The notes under the pieces were generated by a model. The model searched no databases. It was given only the letters and a program-made list of their open reading frames with translations, and was not told where the DNA came from. The position numbers were made by a program, and so were the translations under genes. From Candidatus Pantoea soli (GTDB taxonomy: Bacteria > Pseudomonadota > Gammaproteobacteria > Enterobacterales > Enterobacteriaceae): 64,000 bases of DNA. Positions within the stretch are counted from its first letter, which is position 1. Each line of letters starts with the position of its first letter. The stretch spans positions 248,001 to 312,000 of the forward strand of contig NZ_CP032703.1 of assembly GCF_007833795.1 (NCBI RefSeq), given 5' to 3'. Below, in pieces: positions 55,237 to 64,000 of this stretch.

Positions 55237-56162
55237 ATGTTGTCGCAAAAGGCACAGAACGCTTTAGCGGGATGGTTAGAGGCTGCTGGTCCGGTTATTC
55301 AGAAAGTGTTTGCAGCGTCTGAAGATAGCTGGCCGCAGGTTCGTAAAAAATATATGCAGGGTATGGAAGCGATTTTCCCCCCCATCGAGGGTGTCACTTA
55401 CAGAAACCTCCCGGCAGGTAATACCCCGGCAATGATCAGCGAAACGCGCGATGGTATTGAAGGCAGAGTCGTTTTATATATCCATGGTGGCGGTTATGTG
55501 CATGGCGGCGTTGAAGCCTATAAAGGATTCACAGGCCGTATAGCCAGAGATTTACAGGCCCGTGTTTATACGCCCGATTACAGGCAGGCACCTGAGTTTC
55601 CGTTTCCGCTGCCAATTGATGACGTCTTTTCATCTTATCGGGCACTTCTCGATAGCGGTATTGACCCGGAAAGCTTGTTCTTGCGGGAGATTCAGCGGGC
55701 GGCGCGCTGGTTGTGACGGTAATGCGCAAAGCACGCGATGCGGGTATTGCTTTACCTGCAGCGGCCGTGGCCATTTCCCCGTGGGCGGATCTCACCCACA
55801 GTGGCTTTTCAGCAACGACCCGTGAAGGAATTGATCCGCTTTGCAGCGTCGCGTTCCTCAACAAACTGGCTAAAACGTTTCTGGCGGGTGAGCGTCCTGC
55901 CCATCCTGATGCCTCTCCGGTTTATGCAGATGTGCACGGGCTCGCACCTACCCTTATCCAGATTGGCGAAAACGAGGTCATGCTGAGCGGGGCAATAAAA
56001 CTTGCTGAGAATTTAGGCGAAGCACGCGTTCGGACGACACTTGAGGTCTGGCCTGGCATGTTTCACGTATGGCATTTACTGGCAGGCACGCTACCAGAAG
56101 CCGATCAGGCGTTGCGCAACGCGGTACGTTTCCTGGAAGATGCGCTGACAAAGGACAGATAA
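55237..56162 (+). pseudogene. Alpha/beta hydrolase (HSL/acetyl-esterase type), frameshifted
   Basis: The first part has the HGGG oxyanion motif (VVLYIHGGGYVHGGVEAYKG) and ends IDPESLFLREIQRAARWL and stop. One extra G near 55683/55684 would restore FLAGDSAGGALVVTVM, the nucleophile elbow with the catalytic Ser, and join the second frame, which carries the Asp and His region (FHVWHLLAGTLPEADQALRN). The total would be about 308 residues, normal for the family. So the gene is either a recent pseudogene or has a sequencing error. GAGGG precedes ATG 55237. Confidence 0.85.
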
Positions 56163-56216
56163 CCGGGCGGTCGCAGGGCCATGCACGGTGCCAGCCATTT
56201 CAACATTAACTGTCAT

Positions 56217-56242
56217 AAGCGCCCCGGCCTTCTGGGGCGCTT
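56217..56242 (+). terminator. Hairpin after the hydrolase pseudogene
   Basis: AAGCGCCCC and GGGGCGCTT form a perfect nine-pair stem with an eight-base loop. Only a short T stretch follows. The remaining bases up to 56558 show no gene and become AT-rich. Confidence 0.6.
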
Positions 56243-56558
56243 GTAGCGTTACAGCGCCTGCTGCGACGGCAACGTCTGACCTGCGTATAAACCCGACCGA
56301 CCGGCGGGAAATAAACAGGCACAGACACGTTTGCTTACGATTAACGTTAATCGCAACGCCGGCGTTTTAAATGTGTTTTTGTGTTACATCCCAGGATAAA
56401 GTCCTGATGCCTTTATCTCAAATCCATGCGCATGTCCCTCAAAGACTTAAATATTATCTATTCAACAAACCCATAACATTATAAGCACACCACATTGGGT
56501 AGTGCATATTTCCAATCTATCAAGGTGGTCAGCTAAATATATTTCGCTGGGGATACAT

Positions 56559-56585
56559 TAAAGTCATCCGTAACAACGTCGATAG
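56559..56585 (+). promoter_or_regulatory. Sigma-28 (FliA)-type promoter of the receptor gene
   Basis: TAAAGTCA-N11-GTCGATAG, six of eight matches in each box to TAAAGTTT-N11-GCCGATAA with exact spacing, 36 bases before the receptor ATG. This places the gene in the flagellar regulon. Confidence 0.75.
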
Positions 56586-56621
56586 TCACTTCGTTAATTT
56601 CAACATCCCATCAGGTTTCTT

Positions 56622-58280
56622 ATGACTATTACACAGCGTTTGTTGCTGGCATTCTCTTTGCTGGCTTTATCACTGGTCTCGCTTGTCGCCGTATCACTTA
56701 CGGTGATTTCAGGTTTCCAGTCGCGATTTGAATATGTTCAGGTTAATGCAATACCGAGTATCAAAGACCTGAATAAATCAATCAGCGATACTAATCAATT
56801 AGGCATTGCGCTTTATCGTTACCAGACGGCAGTAGACAGTGCTGAGCAGGAAGCAGCGGAAGAAAGAATCAACGCCCTGCTGAGCAAGCTCAAAGCGTTA
56901 ACTGACTATTATATGGCGAATGATATCTCGAATGACGAAGATAAAAGTATGACCGAACAGGCATATCGTAATATCGATGCGGTTCGTGCTGCACTGCCCG
57001 CTTTTTACGCCGCGGCTAAAAGTCATGATAACGGATTATCACTCTCTTTACTGAGAGGTAAAGAAGGCGTCGGTGCCGCAACCCGTCATATGGAGTCCGC
57101 CTTCACCGATCAGATAGATTTAAACATTAAAGTCAGCGATGATTTAAGGAAAATAAATACGGGCATCTTCTCGCAGACTATCTGGATCATGTCACTTGCT
57201 TCGGCGCTGGTTATTATTCTGCTGGGGGCTTTTTCAGTAAGGATTATTCTTGGCATCCGGCGAAGCCTGTCTGGCATGAGAGCAACCATGTCCGAAGTCA
57301 GTAACAGCCTTGATCTGACGCGTACCGCCTCCGTGCTGAGAGATGATGAAATCGGCCAGACAGCGACCGCCTTTAATAACCTGCTAAGCAGAGTCTCAGC
57401 AACGCTGTTATCCGTCAATCATGCAGCCCAGTCCGTCAGCACCGGCTCGACGCAGATTGCAGCAGGAAACGAAGACCTTTCTTCACGTACCGAAGAGCAG
57501 GCAGCATCGCTTGAGCAGACGTCAGCCAGTATGGCCACCTTAAGTGATACCGTGCGCCAGAATGCGGAGGGTGCTGTTCAGGCAAGCGAGCTGGCAAATA
57601 ATGCGAACCATCTGTCCCGCCAGAACGGCAGCGCAGTCAGCGAGATGCTGGAAACCATGTCCGATATTCGCGGAAGTTCCGCCAGGATTTCAGAGATCAC
57701 CGGGCTTATTGAAGGTATTGCTTTCCAGACGAATATCCTGGCGCTTAACGCCGCCGTAGAGGCAGCGCGCGCAGGCGAGCATGGGCGCGGGTTTGCCGTC
57801 GTGGCGTCAGAGGTGCGCAATCTGGCGCAGCGTTCTTCTTCTGCTGCCCGGGAGATAAAAGAGCTGATCTCCGTGTCTGTTTCTCAGGTTGAACAGGGTG
57901 TGATGCAGGCCACGCACGTGGGCGGCAATACAGAAAACGTCAGCAACGCCATCCGGCAGGTTGCCGATTTAGTGAATGAGATCGCTGCGGCTACGTCTGA
58001 ACAGAGTAAAGGCATTGAGCAGGTTCATCAGGCTATCGGACAAATGGATGAAGTGACACAGCAAAACGCGTCGCTGGTCGAAGAAGCCTCTTCTGCATCG
58101 AAATCATTGCAGGAACAGGCTGTAACGCTGTCACAGCTGGTTGCAACCTTTACCTTACACGAGCGCGCGCCTCAGGCGGCGGTTGCTGTAAACGTGCCGT
58201 CAGGCAGAACGCCGCGTCTTCCGAACAGCACGTTGGCTACGGCAGCCGGCGTCAGTGATGTGAACTGGGAAAAATTTTAA
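56622..58280 (+). CDS. Methyl-accepting chemotaxis protein, membrane type
   Basis: A 552-residue receptor of the Tsr/Tar layout: TM1 (residues about 7-30), a periplasmic four-helix ligand domain, TM2 (about 188-210, [20 protein letters not shown]), HAMP and the signalling domain with hairpin tip [20 protein letters not shown]. The C-terminus ends NWEKF, close to the NWETF pentapeptide that tethers CheR and CheB, so it may act as a major adaptive receptor. The ligand is unknown. Confidence 0.94.
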   Translation: MTITQRLLLAFSLLALSLVSLVAVSLTVISGFQSRFEYVQVNAIPSIKDLNKSISDTNQLGIALYRYQTAVDSAEQEAAEERINALLSKLKALTDYYMANDISNDEDKSMTEQAYRNIDAVRAALPAFYAAAKSHDNGLSLSLLRGKEGVGAATRHMESAFTDQIDLNIKVSDDLRKINTGIFSQTIWIMSLASALVIILLGAFSVRIILGIRRSLSGMRATMSEVSNSLDLTRTASVLRDDEIGQTATAFNNLLSRVSATLLSVNHAAQSVSTGSTQIAAGNEDLSSRTEEQAASLEQTSASMATLSDTVRQNAEGAVQASELANNANHLSRQNGSAVSEMLETMSDIRGSSARISEITGLIEGIAFQTNILALNAAVEAARAGEHGRGFAVVASEVRNLAQRSSSAAREIKELISVSVSQVEQGVMQATHVGGNTENVSNAIRQVADLVNEIAAATSEQSKGIEQVHQAIGQMDEVTQQNASLVEEASSASKSLQEQAVTLSQLVATFTLHERAPQAAVAVNVPSGRTPRLPNSTLATAAGVSDVNWEKF

Positions 58281-58312
58281 CTCCGCCATTATCCCCGGCC
58301 AGGTTGTTGCGC

Positions 58313-58340
58313 GGAATGCGCTGTGATGGCAGCGCATTCC
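58313..58340 (+). terminator. Hairpin after the receptor gene
   Basis: GGAATGCGCTG and CAGCGCATTCC form a perfect 11-pair stem with a six-base loop, 33 bases after the stop. A second stem (CCGGCGAC/GTCGCCGG, 58358-58379) follows. Neither has a U-run. Confidence 0.55.
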
Positions 58341-58581
58341 AGCCTGAGGCGATTTCTCCGGCGACATAAGGGTCGCCGGCAGGTTATAAACATTTTGCGC
58401 CGTCCGCTGTTCCTGTGTTTACCTTCATGCGCGTCCGCATTCTCCCGGTTTGTTCCGCTGGTCCCGGTTCACCCCCTCCCTCCCCGCAGTAACCTGCCGG
58501 CTGCAGTATATGTATGGCAACGGGTTTCTCCCTGCACGCGGCACAGACAGCTGAAACAAACGCAGCGCAATTTTGCATATT

Positions 58582-58612
58582 CTCAGGCGGCCGCCAGCCG
58601 CTGCCGCCTGAG
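58582..58612 (-). terminator. Hairpin after the MFS gene
   Basis: CTCAGGCGGC and GCCGCCTGAG form a perfect ten-pair stem, 31 bases after the stop of the minus-strand MFS gene. A TTTTGC stretch is farther along, so termination strength is uncertain. Confidence 0.55.
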
Positions 58613-58642
58613 ACACTGACGCTGAAAGGTAATGACCGGAGG

Positions 58643-59956
58643 TTACAGCGGTTTATGCGCCGTTTCGCGCGCCTTCCACAGCGCAAACAGGGTAATGCCC
58701 AGCGCCAGGCTGACATACAGCGATACCCACAGCGTGCTGCCCAGTTCCCGGTAGAGCGAGGTGATAATCAGCGGCGCAAAACCGCCACCAATAATCCCCG
58801 CCAGCGTATAGGCCAGCGACGAACCGGCGTAACGCACGTGGCTGGGAAACTGTTCAGTCACAAAGGCTGCCTGCGGTCCGTACATCATGGCGTGAATCAG
58901 CAGGCCCGCCACCACCGCCAGCACAATCAGCGCCGGCTGCGTGCTATCCAGCAAGACGAAAAAGACAAATGACCAGACAATCGCCAGCAGCGCACCGGCG
59001 ATGTATACCGGACGACGCCCGAGGCGGTCCGACAGCGCGCCAAACAGCGGCACCGTCAGCGCATTACCGATGGCACCGAGCATGGTGGCCATCAGCGCCA
59101 GCGGGCGCGGCAGCTGCAGTACCGTGGTCACATACGTCAGCGTAAACACCACCACCAGCGCATACAGCACATCGGAACCGATGCGCGATCCGCCGGCAAT
59201 CAGCAGTTCGCGCGGATAGCGTAAAAACACCTCTTTCAGCGGCGTGTGGGTGGTTTTTTCCGCCTGCTGCATGGCAACAAAGGTCGGGGTTTCCTCCACG
59301 CCACGCCGCAGCCAGAGTCCAAACATTACCAGTAATAGGCTGAGCAGAAAGGGAATACGCCAGCCCCATGCCTGAAACTGCTCGCTACTGAGTGACACCG
59401 TCACTAACGTGATAAAACCGGTCCCGATCAGCGTGCCGCAGGATGGCCCGACCTGCGCGAACGAGGCATTACGGCCGCGCTTGCGGGCGTCACCATGCTC
59501 CATCGATAACAACACCGCACCTGCCCACTCGCCGCCCAGCGCAATGCCCTGAATAAAGCGCAGCGCCACCAGCAGTACCGGACTCCAGATGCCCCACACC
59601 GCATAGCCCGGCAGCAGCCCCATCAGCGCCGTGGTAATCCCCATGATCACCAGCGTGGTGACCAGCACCGCTTTGCGCCCCGCCACATCCCCCAGATGGC
59701 CAAAGACAAAGCCGCCCACCGGGCGCGACACATAGCCGACCGCATAAGTAGAGAACGCCAGAATAGTCCCCACCAGCGGATCAAAGCTGGGGAAAAACAC
59801 GTGGTTGAACACCAGCGCCGCCATAATGTTGTAGACGGTGAAGTCGTACCATTCCAGCGCGGTACCAATCGAACTGGCCGCCGCCAGCCGGCCGGTTTTG
59901 CTGCTGCTCACCTGCCCGCGTGCCGCGGTCTGCAGCGTAGAATCAGTGTTCGCCAT
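58643..59956 (-). CDS. MFS metabolite:proton symporter
   Basis: A 437-residue inner-membrane transporter with about 12 segments of the metabolite:H+ symporter (ProP/ShiA-like) group. The signature loops are FGHLGDVAGRKAVLVTTLVI and FGALSDRLGRRPVYIAGALL. The N-terminal GTALEWYDFTVYNIMAALVF is typical of the group. It is the last gene of the operon with DUF2848, amidase and the dimeric barrel protein and overlaps the latter by 14 bases. It probably imports the compound the amidase hydrolyses. Confidence 0.93.
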   Translation of the reverse strand: MANTDSTLQTAARGQVSSSKTGRLAAASSIGTALEWYDFTVYNIMAALVFNHVFFPSFDPLVGTILAFSTYAVGYVSRPVGGFVFGHLGDVAGRKAVLVTTLVIMGITTALMGLLPGYAVWGIWSPVLLVALRFIQGIALGGEWAGAVLLSMEHGDARKRGRNASFAQVGPSCGTLIGTGFITLVTVSLSSEQFQAWGWRIPFLLSLLLVMFGLWLRRGVEETPTFVAMQQAEKTTHTPLKEVFLRYPRELLIAGGSRIGSDVLYALVVVFTLTYVTTVLQLPRPLALMATMLGAIGNALTVPLFGALSDRLGRRPVYIAGALLAIVWSFVFFVLLDSTQPALIVLAVVAGLLIHAMMYGPQAAFVTEQFPSHVRYAGSSLAYTLAGIIGGGFAPLIITSLYRELGSTLWVSLYVSLALGITLFALWKARETAHKPL

Positions 59957-60584
59957 GGGCCATCTCCTGTTTGGTTAACTGCCAGCTCAGCGCATACAGC
60001 TGCGCATCGCCGTTCAGCGCGTCTGCCGCCTGCGCAGCCAGCGTCTGACACGTCTGCGCATCCGAACAGTGCAGCAGCAGCATCGGCTGCATGGCGCGGG
60101 GCGCGCGGGGCTCACGCGGCAGCGGTGTGCTGAGCGTGACATCCGGCGTCAGCAGGCGCGAGGCAATATAGCCCGGCGTCTGCTGTACCCCGCTTTGCCA
60201 TTGCTGCAGCGCTGCACGCTCCATGCCAGCCTGCAGCGTCAGCACGGCAAGATGGCTGCCGGTGCCCTGGCCATGCTGATGGCTGATGGCGCAGACGCGG
60301 CGCATCGGATTCACCATCTTGTCGAGGTTATTCACAGACCACGCGGTCTGTCGGGTAAAGGCCGCGAAATAATCAGCCCCGGTAAAGGTGTCCAGCGATT
60401 CCGTTTCATACAGCCCCAGATAGCGGCGTTCCGCTGACAGCGCCTGATAGCGCGTCCCGCTGAGAAACCCCGGGATCGCCACGCGCTCCGCGACGTGTTC
60501 ATGGTCATACCAGAGATTGAAATCGGCTTCGTCTTCGGCGGCGATATGCGTAGCGACAAATAACATGCCGTGAGGAATAGTCAT
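59943..60584 (-). CDS. Dimeric alpha-beta barrel protein (DUF4286/EthD-like)
   Basis: A 213-residue protein made of two ferredoxin-like halves. The first has FVATHIAAEDEADFNLWYDH then EHVAERVAIPGFLSGTRYQA, the pattern of the EthD/DUF4286 fold; the second half (LAVLTLQAGMERAALQQWQS) is more divergent. Its function is unknown; the barrel usually binds small ligands. It overlaps the amidase gene by ATGA and the MFS gene by 14 bases, so all are co-translated. Confidence 0.75.
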   Translation of the reverse strand: MTIPHGMLFVATHIAAEDEADFNLWYDHEHVAERVAIPGFLSGTRYQALSAERRYLGLYETESLDTFTGADYFAAFTRQTAWSVNNLDKMVNPMRRVCAISHQHGQGTGSHLAVLTLQAGMERAALQQWQSGVQQTPGYIASRLLTPDVTLSTPLPREPRAPRAMQPMLLLHCSDAQTCQTLAAQAADALNGDAQLYALSWQLTKQEMAHGEH

Positions 60585-61930
60585 GAACAGAGACTCCGTT
60601 GCAGGGTGGATTCAAGGGTAACGGCCCAGCTCAGCAGCGCCGCATCATGGCCGTGGGCGGCGGCCAGCATCAGCCCCACCGGCGCAGAGCCGGGTTGATG
60701 GCAGGGTAAGGAGATGGCGCAGCCATCCAGCATGTTGATCACGCTGGTGTTGCGCAGCATCAGCAGGTTGACCTGACGATAACGTTCGCTATCGTCGAGT
60801 TCGGCGATGCGCGGCGCCACCATCGGTACGGTCGGCATCAGCACGCCGTCAAAGGGGGCGATGGCCTGCTCCACGCGCTGTCGCCAGTGCGCGCGCTGCG
60901 CGTACAACTGCTGTGCGTCAGCCTCACTCAGCGCGCTGCCACGCTGGATGCGGACCAGCACCTGCGGATCGTACTGCGCAGCGGCGCGCTGCACGTGCGC
61001 CTGATGCCACTGCCAGGCTTCCCACGCGGTAATGCCGCCGCGCGCGTTCAGGGTGTCCAGTTCTGCCAGCTCAGGCAGCGGCAGTGCCTCCAGCCTGACG
61101 CCCTGCGCCTGCAATATGGCCAGCGCCCGCTGCCATGCGGCGCGCACATCGGTGTCCAGCCCATCCAGCACCCGGGTTTGCGGAACCGCAAAACGCGCCT
61201 GTCGGAGATCGCGGCCTTGCAGCTTCAGCGGCTGCTCAGCAATCACGCTGTCCAGTAGTGCGCAGCTGCGCACGTCGTGGGCAATGACGCCAATGCTGTC
61301 AAGCGACGTCGCCAGCGGCAGCGTGCCGTGCTGCAGAATCCGGCTGGCGCTGGGTTTGAAGCCGGTCAGCCCGCACAGTGCCGCCGGGATACGCACCGAA
61401 CCGCCGGTGTCCGTGCCTACCGCACCCAGACACATGCCGTCAGCGACGGCCACCGCCGCACCCGAGGAAGAGCCGCCCGGTATGCGCCCCTCCTCCCGTC
61501 GCCACGGATTCGCCGGGGTGCCATAGTGCGGATTGATACCGAGGCCAGAGAAGGCAAACTCTGTCATCGTGGTTTTGCCGACGATGGCCGCGCCGGCCTG
61601 CTTTAACCGCATAATCACATGGGCGTCCTGGGTCGCGGCGGGAGCCGCTTCCAGCAGGCGCGAACCGGCCCGCGTGGTTTCGCCTGCCACATCAAAGAGA
61701 TCCTTGATGCTGATCGGCAGCCCGTCTATCGCACTGCGGGCGTGCTGCTGTTGCCAGCGGGTGCTGGCCTGCTGCGCCTGCTGTTGTGCCTGCGTGGCAT
61801 AAACCTGCGTAAAGGCGCGTACGCCCTCGCCTGCGGCGTCGTCAATCGCCCGCAGCGCCTGCTGCGTCAGGGTCAGGGCATCGGTTTCTCCGGCGCGTAA
61901 CTGCTGGCTGGCCTGCCATAAAGTTGTCAT
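60581..61930 (-). CDS. Amidase-signature family hydrolase
   Basis: A 449-residue amidase. The Ser-cisSer-Lys triad is visible: Lys76 (LPISIKDLFDVAGE), cis-Ser154 (IPGGSSSGAAVAVADG) and Ser178 (VGTDTGGSVRIPAALCGLTG). The family cleaves carbon-nitrogen bonds in amides, allophanate or related compounds; the substrate is not readable here. ATG 61930 is chosen because GAGGAGC precedes it. It is ten bases after the DUF2848 gene. Confidence 0.93.
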   Translation of the reverse strand: MTTLWQASQQLRAGETDALTLTQQALRAIDDAAGEGVRAFTQVYATQAQQQAQQASTRWQQQHARSAIDGLPISIKDLFDVAGETTRAGSRLLEAAPAATQDAHVIMRLKQAGAAIVGKTTMTEFAFSGLGINPHYGTPANPWRREEGRIPGGSSSGAAVAVADGMCLGAVGTDTGGSVRIPAALCGLTGFKPSASRILQHGTLPLATSLDSIGVIAHDVRSCALLDSVIAEQPLKLQGRDLRQARFAVPQTRVLDGLDTDVRAAWQRALAILQAQGVRLEALPLPELAELDTLNARGGITAWEAWQWHQAHVQRAAAQYDPQVLVRIQRGSALSEADAQQLYAQRAHWRQRVEQAIAPFDGVLMPTVPMVAPRIAELDDSERYRQVNLLMLRNTSVINMLDGCAISLPCHQPGSAPVGLMLAAAHGHDAALLSWAVTLESTLQRSLCS

Positions 61931-61940
61931 CGCGCGCTCC

Positions 61941-62621
61941 TCAGGCAACAACCGGCAGTGCGGTTGTGGTGTAAGCGTGTTCCAGCGTGCGGTTCAGCAC
62001 CGGATCGTGCAGCGCCATCCGGAACTGGCTGGCGGGCCGGATACCGCCCAGCGCGCTCAGGGTGCCGCATGACATCGCGAAACCTTCAGGGACGGGCTGC
62101 CCGGCAAAATAGCGCTGCAGTAAATCATCCAGTGTCAGCAGTGCAGCCAGCGTCCCCTGCTGATAAGTTACCCAGTCGCCGTTGACATGAATCCACGCGC
62201 GCAGCTCCAGCCGATCCCAGTGCGCCCGCACGTCAGCCATCCGCCACGCCTGCTGCGCCACCGGCTTGACGCAGGCCTGCTTCGACAGCGCCACGCTGAA
62301 GGTTTCCAGATGGCGGTCGGTGTGATCGGATACCAGCGAAACCCAGTATTCACCGCGATGAAAAAAGACGAACGGCTCGGCTTCACCCGACGTCTGGTCA
62401 CCCACGACTTCCAGCGCGCTTTGCTGGCTAAGCTGCTGAACAGCAACCCGGTAGAACAGCGGTACTGCACCAGGCGCGGGCACGCCCAGCGCTGCCAGTT
62501 CCCTGATATGGTGCAGCACGGCGTCCCGATCGCGCCCGACCCAGCCGGCGATCACCAGTTGAGTCACCTCGAAATCCAGCACGGCCGCGCCGTTACTGTC
62601 GGTGTTAAAGCGTAAATGCAT
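61941..62621 (-). CDS. DUF2848 family protein
   Basis: A 226-residue protein that starts HLRFNTDSNGAAVLDFEVTQ and includes VIAGWVGRDRDAVLHHIREL, PLFYRVAVQQLS and FVFFHRGEYWVSLVSDHTDR, the pattern I recall for DUF2848, a family distantly like fumarylacetoacetate hydrolases. It is the first gene of the operon, with a GGGAGC ribosome site, and divergent from the GntR regulator. Its role is probably catabolic. Confidence 0.85.
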   Translation of the reverse strand: MHLRFNTDSNGAAVLDFEVTQLVIAGWVGRDRDAVLHHIRELAALGVPAPGAVPLFYRVAVQQLSQQSALEVVGDQTSGEAEPFVFFHRGEYWVSLVSDHTDRHLETFSVALSKQACVKPVAQQAWRMADVRAHWDRLELRAWIHVNGDWVTYQQGTLAALLTLDDLLQRYFAGQPVPEGFAMSCGTLSALGGIRPASQFRMALHDPVLNRTLEHAYTTTALPVVA

Positions 62622-62649
62622 AGCATGGGCTCCCGTTTGAAAAATTCGT

Positions 62650-62661
62650 GTGAAATTTCAC
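62650..62661. promoter_or_regulatory. Palindromic operator candidate between the operon and gntR
   Basis: GTGAAATTTCAC is a perfect 12-base palindrome in the 115-base divergent region, 28 bases from the DUF2848 start. A half-like copy (CAATTTCAAG) follows at about 62664. It is a good candidate for the GntR protein's site. Confidence 0.6.
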
Positions 62662-62736
62662 TGCAATTTCAAGATAGCCATTTTCATGCCAGGTTTTTGT
62701 GTAAGATGTCTCAGTACCCCACAAAGGATTTGCGTG

Positions 62737-63411
62737 ATGAGTGATTCAATTGCTGAAAATGTGAGCCAGACAACCTTGCCTAAAAACGTGTCGCTGAATG
62801 AACAGGCCTATCTGGCCTTCCGGCACCGTCTGATTACGCTGCGCTATAAGCCAGGGGAGTATCTCAATACGGCACAGGTGATGGAGGATTTGGCGATGGG
62901 CCGCACGCCGGTGAATCAGGCGGTGCATCGGCTGGCCACGGAAGGATTGCTGCGCATTATTCCACGCAAAGGGGTGATGGTGGCACCGCTGTCGATGGAT
63001 GATGCGCTGGAGTTAACCGAAGTGCGGCTGGTAAATGAAGCATTGTGTGTGCGACTGGCGACACAGCGCGTCAATCCGGTGCAGATCACCGCTTTGCGCG
63101 CGCTGAACCAGCGCATTGCTGCCGCCGGCAACGCGCGCGATCGCGAACAAATGATGCTGCTGGACCGGGAATTTCATCAGATGCTGGCCGACATCGCCGG
63201 CAACAGCCGTCTGTCTGATATCCTCAGCATCATTCATGCCCAGGCACAGCGCTTCTGGGCCACGACGCTCTCCAGCGCGCAGCATATGCAGGCGGTGATC
63301 GCGGAACATGAAGCGATTATCGCGGCGCTGGAGCAGGGAGAGAGTACCCAGGCAGAGGCAGCAGCCCGCGCACATATTTTGTCTTTTAAGCAGGCATTGC
63401 TTAACTACTGA
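62737..63411 (+). CDS. GntR-family regulator, FadR subfamily (FCD domain)
   Basis: A 224-residue regulator. The winged helix-turn-helix is N-terminal (YLNTAQVMEDLAMGRTPVNQ, then AVHRLATEGLLRIIPRKGVM), and the FCD effector domain follows with metal-ligand motifs DREFHQMLADIAGN and IAEHEAIIAALEQGE. It is divergent from the DUF2848-amidase-MFS operon and most likely represses it until a catabolite binds. ATG 62737 follows AAAGGA. It converges on the LacI gene with an 11-base overlap. Confidence 0.92.
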   Translation: MSDSIAENVSQTTLPKNVSLNEQAYLAFRHRLITLRYKPGEYLNTAQVMEDLAMGRTPVNQAVHRLATEGLLRIIPRKGVMVAPLSMDDALELTEVRLVNEALCVRLATQRVNPVQITALRALNQRIAAAGNARDREQMMLLDREFHQMLADIAGNSRLSDILSIIHAQAQRFWATTLSSAQHMQAVIAEHEAIIAALEQGESTQAEAAARAHILSFKQALLNY

Positions 63412-64000
63412 TTGGCTGCGGGCCCGGCGCCGATGCCGGGCCCGGTCCGATCGATTCCCGCACGATCAGCTCGCCGGTAAAGGTTTTCCGGTTGCGCATT
63501 TCACCGCCGTCCAGCATGGAGATCAGACGTTCTATGGTTTCCTGAATCATGGCCGTCACCGGCATCTTCACGCTGGAGAGCGCCGGCACGGTATAGGGTG
63601 CCAGCGGAATATCGTCAAAGCCCAGCACCGATACCTGCTGCGGCACGCGGATGTGGTGTGCAGCCAGCGCCTTCAGCGCGCCAACCGCCATATCATCATT
63701 GCTCGCCACGATGGCGCTGAAGCGACTGCCCTGCGCCAGTAAGGTTTCCACCGCCGCCACGCCCTGCTGTGCCTGCCATTTGCCGCCGATAATCAGTGAT
63801 TCCTTTACCGGAATCTGATGCTGCGTCAGCGCAGCGCGATAGCCCGCCAGCCGCTCGCGGCCGGTCGGAGAATCAAGTGAACCGGTGATAAAGGCAATAT
63901 CACGGTGCCCGCGCGCGATCAGTTCGGCAACGGCAGCGGTGCTGGTCTGCTGCTGATCGGAATAAATACAGTAACTGTCATGCTGGCGCAGCCGACGGTT
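63401..64000 (-). CDS. LacI-family transcriptional regulator, C-terminal part
   Basis: The gene runs off the end of the window; 199 C-terminal residues and the stop are visible. They form the ligand-binding part of a GalR/LacI protein: ARGHRDIAFITGSLDSPTGR, then FSAIVASNDDMAVGALKALA and VSVLGFDDIPLAPYTVPALS. The DNA-binding end lies beyond base 64000. Its stop overlaps the convergent GntR gene by 11 bases. Confidence 0.92.
   Translation of the reverse strand, partial: NRRLRQHDSYCIYSDQQQTSTAAVAELIARGHRDIAFITGSLDSPTGRERLAGYRAALTQHQIPVKESLIIGGKWQAQQGVAAVETLLAQGSRFSAIVASNDDMAVGALKALAAHHIRVPQQVSVLGFDDIPLAPYTVPALSSVKMPVTAMIQETIERLISMLDGGEMRNRKTFTGELIVRESIGPGPASAPGPQPISS

Overview
The window looks like chromosome from an enterobacterium of the Erwiniaceae (Pantoea/Erwinia-like). 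The core genes are GC-rich and closely resemble known enterobacterial proteins: the butanediol/acetoin genes budR-budA-budB, paoABC, kup, a signal-peptide-bearing mqo, ygeA/racX and ydgJ-type genes. This assignment rests on recalled family sequences, not on a database search. No rRNA, tRNA or CRISPR was seen.

Layout. 0-4 kb: the tail of a chemotaxis receptor, then budR divergent from budA-budB (pyruvate to acetolactate to acetoin). 4-7.5 kb: an ECF sigma factor and zinc-finger anti-sigma gene facing a four-gene bufferin-type copper-buffering operon (DUF2282 precursor, DUF692/MNIO enzyme, DUF2063 partner, DoxX). 7.5-13.5 kb: an amino-acid-type ABC importer with two oxidoreductases, divergent from a LacI regulator with twin palindromic operators. 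13.6-14.3 kb: a DJ-1/PfpI-family protein.

14.3-26.3 kb is the accessory part, AT-richer and full of broken genes. It is a graveyard of displaced CdiA/Rhs-type toxin ends with their immunity genes. I count about nine toxin or immunity units: a barnase/barstar relic, an unknown tail with a DUF6966-like immunity gene, a VENN stub with a CdiI-like gene, another tail and immunity pair, a frameshifted VENN toxin with a CPCC immunity gene, a nuclease/ParB-like chimera with immunity gene, an intact VENN module with a membrane immunity protein, and a colicin-E3-like tail split by an IS407-group element next to an Imm45-like gene. Most units end in a GC-rich terminator followed by an antisense fragment of a SymE-like gene. 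An integrase relic without its catalytic tyrosine, a primase-like relic, a ParDE-type pair and an 11-bp-phased GA(G/C)TC array lie between them.

26.3-64 kb returns to core-like gene content: racX, a diguanylate cyclase, paoABC (with no recognisable Tat signal on PaoA), a GAF-GGDEF-EAL protein, a nucleoside deaminase, cytochrome b561 with a catalase-like protein, two metallo-beta-lactamase-fold proteins, a MetJ-box-controlled orphan metQ, a reductase, kup, a DUF1471 protein, mqo, a dienelactone hydrolase, a thioesterase, two chemotaxis receptors with sigma-28-type promoters, an acyltransferase, a GAF-GGDEF protein, a LysR regulator divergent from a frameshifted alpha/beta hydrolase, and a GntR-controlled operon (DUF2848, amidase, dimeric barrel protein, MFS transporter). 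The window ends inside a LacI-family gene.
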